A DNA stretch of 64,000 nt from Panulirus ornatus. Lineage: Eukaryota > Arthropoda > Malacostraca > Decapoda > Palinuridae. The first letter of the stretch is position 1. Each line of letters opens with the position of its first letter. Both the position numbers and the translations under genes were made by a program. The stretch covers positions 49,266,094 through 49,330,093 of the forward strand of contig NC_092230.1 of assembly GCF_036320965.1 (NCBI RefSeq), in the 5' to 3' direction. Shown here piece by piece: positions 59,580-64,000 of this stretch. Below the pieces are notes generated by a model. The model was not told where the DNA came from, made no database searches, and was given only the letters and a program-made list of their open reading frames with translations.

Positions 59580-59583
<4 letters not shown>
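58252..59583 (-). mobile_element. RTE-like LINE, 5'-truncated, intact RT palm onward; left arm of a large inverted repeat
   Basis: From the left: T-run and hairpin, deleted-type 3'UTR, stop at 58446-58448, then an open RT frame upstream to CEKYLEKQMDLYVAFMDLEK at 59583, about 378 LINE codons. Motifs: A (FMDLEKAYDRVD), B (GCVMSPWLFNLFMDGVV), C (FADD, about 59205), GVDLAADG, GRPNWRWKDGVKKILCDRG. It is cut at VCEKY by (TA)n. Finger motifs and endonuclease are absent. Confidence 0.93.

Positions 59584-59667
<84 letters not shown>
59584..59667. repeat. (TA)n tract at the centre of an inverted repeat
   Basis: About 40 TA units with two TG interruptions. It separates two head-to-head LINE copies. 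Confidence 0.96.
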
Positions 59668-61069
59668 GTACAGAGCATCAGATTGGGGAAGAGCAGTGCG
59701 GTTTCAGAAGTGGTAGAGGATGTGTGGATCAGGTGTTTGCTTTGAAGAATGTATGTGAGAAATACTTAGAAAAGCAAATGGATTTGTATGTAGCATTTAT
59801 GGCTCTGGAGAAGGCATATGATAGAGTTGATAGAGATGCTCTGTGGAAGGTATTAAGAATATATGGTGTGGGAGGCAAGTTGTTAGAAGCAGTGAAAAGT
59901 TTTTATCGAGGATGTAAGGCATGTGTACGTGTAGGAAGAGAGGAAAGTGATTGGTTCTCAGTGAATGTAGGTTTGCGGCAGGGGTGTGTGATGTCTCCAT
60001 GGTTGTTTAATTTGTTTATGGATGGGGTTGTTAGGGAGGTAAATGCAAGAGTCCTGGAAAGAGGGGCAAGTATGAAGTCTGTTGGGGATGAGAGAGCTTG
60101 GGAAGTGAGTCAGTTGTTGTTCGCTGATGATACAGCGCTGGTGGCTGATTCATGTGAGAAACTGCAGAAGCTGGTGACTGAGTTTGGTAAAGTGTGTGGA
60201 AGAAGAAAGTTAAGAGTAAATGTGAATAAGAGCAAGGTTATTAGGTACAGTAGGGGTGAGGGTCAAGTCAATTGGGAGGTGAGTTTGAATGGAGAAAAAC
60301 TGGAGGAAGTGAAGTGTTTTAGATATCTGGGAGTGGATCTGTCAGCGGATGGAACCATGGAAGCGGAAGTGGATCATAGGGTGGGGGAGGGGGCGAAAAT
60401 TTTGGGAGCCTTGAAAAATGTGTGGAAGTCGAGAACATTATCTCGGAAAGCAAAAATGGGTATGTTTGAAGGAATAGTGGTTCCAACAATGTTGTATGGT
60501 TGCGAGGCGTGGGCTATGGATAGAGATGTGCGCAGGAGGATGGATGTGCTGGAAATGAGATGTTTGAGGACAATGTGTGGTGTGAGGTGGTTTGAGCGAG
60601 TGAGTAACGTAAGGGTAAGAGAGATGTGTGGAAATAAAAAGAGCGTGGCTGAGAGAGCAGAAGAGGGTGTTTTGAAATGGTTTGGGCACATGGAGAGAAT
60701 GAGTGAGGAAAGATTGACCAAGAGGATATATGTGTCGGAGGTGGAGGGAACGAGGAGAAGAGGGAGACCAAATTGGAGGTGGAAAGATGGAGTGAAAAAG
60801 ATTTTGTGTGATCGGGGCCTGAACATGCAGGAGGGTGAAAGGAGGGCAAGGAATAGAGTGAATTGGAGCGATGTGGTATACAGGGGTTGACGTGCTGTCA
60901 GTGGATTGAATCAAGGCATGTGAAGCGTCTGGGGTAAACCATGGAAAGCTGTGTAGGTGTGTATATTTGCGTGTGTGGACGTATGTACATGTGTGTGGGG
61001 GGGGGGTTGGGCCATTTCTTTCGTCTGTTTCCTTGCGCTACCTCGCAAACGCGGGAGACAGCGACAAAG

Positions 61070-61100
<31 letters not shown>
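59668..61100 (+). mobile_element. RTE-like LINE, 5'-truncated; right arm of a large inverted repeat
   Basis: Starts at TEHQIGEEQCGFRSGRGCVD and is open to the stop near 60888 (388 codons from the first ATG at 59724). Motif A reads YVAFMALEKAYDRVD: the aspartate that binds catalytic metal in RT motif A is Ala here (GCT at 59802-59804, GAT in sister copies). Motifs B and C (FADD, about 60118-60130) are intact. Deleted-type 3'UTR, hairpin near 61035-61065, then an A-run of about 30. Confidence 0.93.
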
Positions 61101-61113
<13 letters not shown>

Positions 61114-61116
<3 letters not shown>

Positions 61117-62883
61117 TTATTTTGCTTTGTCGATGTCTCCCACATTTGCGAGGTAGCGCAAGGAAACAGACGAAAGAAATGGCCCAACCCACCCCCATAC
61201 ACATGTATATACATACATGCCCACACACGCAAATATACATACCTATACATCTCAATGTACACATATATATATACACACACAGACACATACATATATACCC
61301 ATGCACACAATTCACACTGTCTGCCTTTATTCATTCCCATCGCCACCTCGCCACACATGGAATACCATTCCCCTCCCCCCTCATGTGTGCGAGGCAGCGC
61401 TAGGAAAAGACAACAAAGGCCCCATTCGTTCACACTCAGTCTCTAGCTGCCATGCAATAATGCCCGAAACCACAGCTCCCTTTCCACATCCAGGCCCCAC
61501 ACAACTTTCCATGGTTTACCCCAGACGCTTCACATGCCCAGATTCAATCCACTGACAGCTCGTCAACCCCGGTATACCACATCGATCCAATTCACTCTAT
61601 TCCTTGCCCTCCTTTCACCCTCCTGCATGTTCAGGCCCCGATCACTCAAAATCTTTTTCACTCCATCTTTCCACCTCCAATTTGGTCTCCCACTTCTCCT
61701 TGTTCCCTCCACCTCCAACACATATAGCCTCTTGGTCAATCTTTCCTCACTCATTCTCTCCATGTGCCCAAACCATTTCAAATCACCCTCCTCTGCTCTC
61801 TCAACCACGCTCTTTTTATTTCCACACATCTCTCTTACCCTTACGTTACTTACTCGATCAAACCACCTCACACCACACATTGTCCTCAAACATCTCATTT
61901 CCAGCACATCCATCCTCCTGCGCACAACTCTATCCATAGCCCACGCCTCGCAACCATACAACATTGTTGGAACCACTATTCCTTCAAACATACCCATTTT
62001 TGCTTTCCGAGATAATGTTCTCAACTTCCACACATTCTTCAAGGCTCCCAGGATTTTCGCCCCCTCCCCCACCCTATGATTTACTTCCGCTTCCATGGTT
62101 CCATCTGCTGCCAGATCCACTCCCAGATATCTAAAACACTTTACTTCCTCCAGTTTTTCTCCATTCAAACTTACCTCCCAACTGACTTGACCCTCAACCC
62201 TACTGCACCTAATAACCTTGCTCTTATTCACATTTACTCTTAACTTTCTTCTTTCACACACTTTACCAAACTCAGTCACCAGCTTCTGCAGTTTCTCACA
62301 TGAATCAGCCACCAGCGATGTATCATCAGTGAACAACAACTGACTCACTTCCCAAGCTCTCTCATCCACAACAGACTTCATACTTGCCCCTCTTTCCAAA
62401 ACCCTTGCATTCACCTCCCTAACAACCCCATCCATAAACAAATTAAACAACCATGGAGACATCACACATCCCTGCCGCAAACCTACATTCACTGAGAACC
62501 AATCACTTTCCTCTATTCCTACAAGTACACATGCCTTACATCCTCGATAAAAACTTTTCACTGCTTCTAACAACTTGCCTCACACACCATATATTCTTAA
62601 TACCTTCCACAGATTATCTCTATCAACTCTATCATATGCCCTCTCCAGATCCATAAATGCTACATACAAATCCATTTGCTTTTCTAAGTATTTCCCACAT
62701 ACATTCTTCAAAGCAAACACACCGATCCACACATCCTCCACCACTTCTGAAACCACACCGCTCCTCCCCAATCTGATGCTCCATACATGCCCTCACCCTC
62801 TCAATCAATACCCTCCCATATAATTTACCAGGAATACTCAACAAACTTATACCTCTGCAATTTGAGCACTCACTCTTATCCCC
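61114..62883 (-). mobile_element. RTE-like LINE, 5'-truncated, long-3'UTR type, mutated RT
   Basis: From the left: hairpin, long 3'UTR (61130-61560), stop at 61563-61565, an open frame of 336 codons to LLEAVKSFYRGCKACVLVG, a stop just upstream where relatives read GVGGKLL, then DLERAYDRVDRDNLW, a GFRSGGGCVDRCVCF frameshift and LLSIPGKLYGRVLIERVRAC. Motif C reads LLFTDDTSLVAD, so FADD has become FTDD (about 62318-62335). It ends at SECSNCRG (62883). Confidence 0.92.
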
Positions 62884-62889
62884 CCCCTT

Positions 62890-63122
62890 TTCTTTTTTTT
62901 TTTCATATCATTCGCCATTTCCTGCGTTAGCAAGGTAGCGTTAAGAACAGAGGACTGAGTCTTTGAGGGGATATCCTCACTTGGCCCCCTCCTCTGTTCC
63001 TTCATTAGGAAAACTAAAATAAAGAGAGGAGGATTTCCAGCCCCCCGCTCCCTTCCCTTTTAGTCGCCTCCTACGACATGCAGGGAATACGTGGGAAGTA
63101 TTCTTTCTCCCTATCCCCAGGG

Positions 63123-63126
<4 letters not shown>
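62890..63126 (-). mobile_element. Short LINE-derived element, minus strand
   Basis: Plus-strand appearance: T-run, CATTCGCCATTTCCTGCGTT AGCAAGGTAGCG (hairpin), AACAGAGGACTGAGTCTTTG, CCTCCTCTGTTCCTTCATTA, GAGGAGGATTTCCAGCCCCC, TACGACATGCAGGGAATACG and CTATCCCCAGGGATAAT, then (TA)n. This is the same structure as the plus-strand copies. Confidence 0.87.

Positions 63127-63202
<76 letters not shown>
63127..63202. repeat. (TA)n tract
   Basis: About 37 TA units between the 5' end of a short element and the 3' tail of the next minus-strand LINE. Confidence 0.96.
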
Positions 63203-63204
<2 letters not shown>

Positions 63205-64000
63205 TTTGCTTTGTCGCTGTCTCCTGCGTTTGCGAGGTAGCGCAAGGAAACAGACGAAAGAAATGGCCCAACCCACCCCCATACACATGTATATACATAC
63301 ACGTCCACACATGCAAATATACGTACCTACACAGCTTTCCATGGTTTACCCCAGACGCTTCACATGCCCTGATTCAATCCACTGACAGCACATCAACCCC
63401 GGTATACCACATCGATCCAAATTCACTCTATTCCTTGCCCTCCTTTCACCCTCCTGCATGTTCAGGCCCCGATCACTCAAAATCTTTTTCACTCCATCTT
63501 TCCATCTCCAATTTGGTCTCCCACTTCTCCTTGTTCCCTCCACCTCCGACACATATATCCTCTTGGTCAATTTTTCCTCACTCATTCTCTCCATGTGCCC
63601 AAACCATTTCAAAATACCCTCTTCTGCTCTCTCAACCACGCTCTTTTTATTTCCACACATCTCTCTTACCCTTACGTTACTTACTCGATCAAACCACCTC
63701 ACACCACACATTGTCCTCAAACATCTCATTTCCAGCACATCCACCCTCCTGCGCACAACTCTATCCATAGCCCACGCCTGACAACCATACAGCATTGTTG
63801 GAACCACTATTCCTTCAAACATACCCATTTTTGCTTTCCGAGATAATGTTCTCGACTTCCACACATTCTTCAAGGCTCCCAGGATTTTCACCCCCCTCCC
63901 CCACCCTATGATCCACTTCCGCTTCCATGGTTCCATCCGCTGCCAGATCCACTCCCAGATATCTAAAACACTTTACTTCCTCCAGTTTTTCTCCATTCAA
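63203..64000 (-). mobile_element. RTE-like LINE, cut by the window edge, short-3'UTR type
   Basis: Hairpin (63213-63245), deleted-type 3'UTR, then the C-terminal coding region: GRPNWRWKDGVKKILSDRG, HMERMSEEKLTKRIYVSEVE, CGVRWFDRVSN, MLYGCQAWAMDRVVRRRVDV. A frameshift near 63890 (extra base in a C-run) separates this from FRYLGVDLAADGTMEAEVDH, which runs to the edge. Confidence 0.92.

Noticed and set aside
54780..63200. Alternating Ile/Tyr frames and fusions of them with LINE sequence
   Set aside because: Translation of (TA)n microsatellites.

Overview
The window reads as non-coding, repeat-dominated chromosomal DNA of an arthropod, most likely a decapod crustacean. The support is a run of the arthropod telomere repeat (TTAGG, seen as AACCT at 12120-12175), very abundant long minisatellites and (TA)n tracts, and many copies of one non-LTR retrotransposon with RTE-type features. 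The species cannot be told from the sequence. Nothing here looks prokaryotic or viral in layout. The only host coding exon I recognise is the last exon of a synapse-associated protein 1 (SYAP1/Sap47) homologue at 34465-34613 on the minus strand.

Layout. 1-21.64 kb is a minisatellite district: about a dozen unrelated tandem arrays (units of 31, 26, 16, 33, 33, 50, 35, 42, 32, 29, 27 and 32 bp), an interstitial telomeric block, and four LINE pieces (9.3-11.2, 13.3, 16.0 and 16.8-17.8 kb). 21.6-30.4 kb is older transposon debris: a Ty3/gypsy gag-pol fragment cut off by the last minisatellite, several CR1-type RT fragments and two of three copies of a Jockey-type LINE. 30.4-42 kb is AT-rich DNA with the SYAP1 terminal exon, a cluster of possible small exons at 38.9-40.0 kb, a LINE pair at 34.9-37.2 kb and the third Jockey-type copy. 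42-50 kb has diverged and longer RTE-like copies. 50-64 kb is almost solid retrotransposon: a Penelope-like element split by an RTE-like copy with a clear 13-bp target duplication, then a chain of RTE-like copies and short derivatives joined by (TA)n tracts.

Main point. The RTE-like family is represented by (i) long-3'UTR copies, (ii) copies sharing one internal 3'UTR deletion, and (iii) short elements of about 230 bp that appear to be the LINE 5'UTR joined to its terminal 3' hairpin, with the coding region gone. The short elements look like non-autonomous derivatives that kept only the two ends. They lie among the autonomous copies, and almost every family end abuts a (TA)n tract, so the cluster seems to have grown by repeated insertion into its own tails. 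No copy is complete. Several have long open RT frames, but all are 5'-truncated, internally deleted or mutated at catalytic residues.

Most long open reading frames in the window are products of tandem repeats or antisense shadows of the LINE, and are not annotated as genes. Element boundaries were read by eye and may be off by 5-20 bp.
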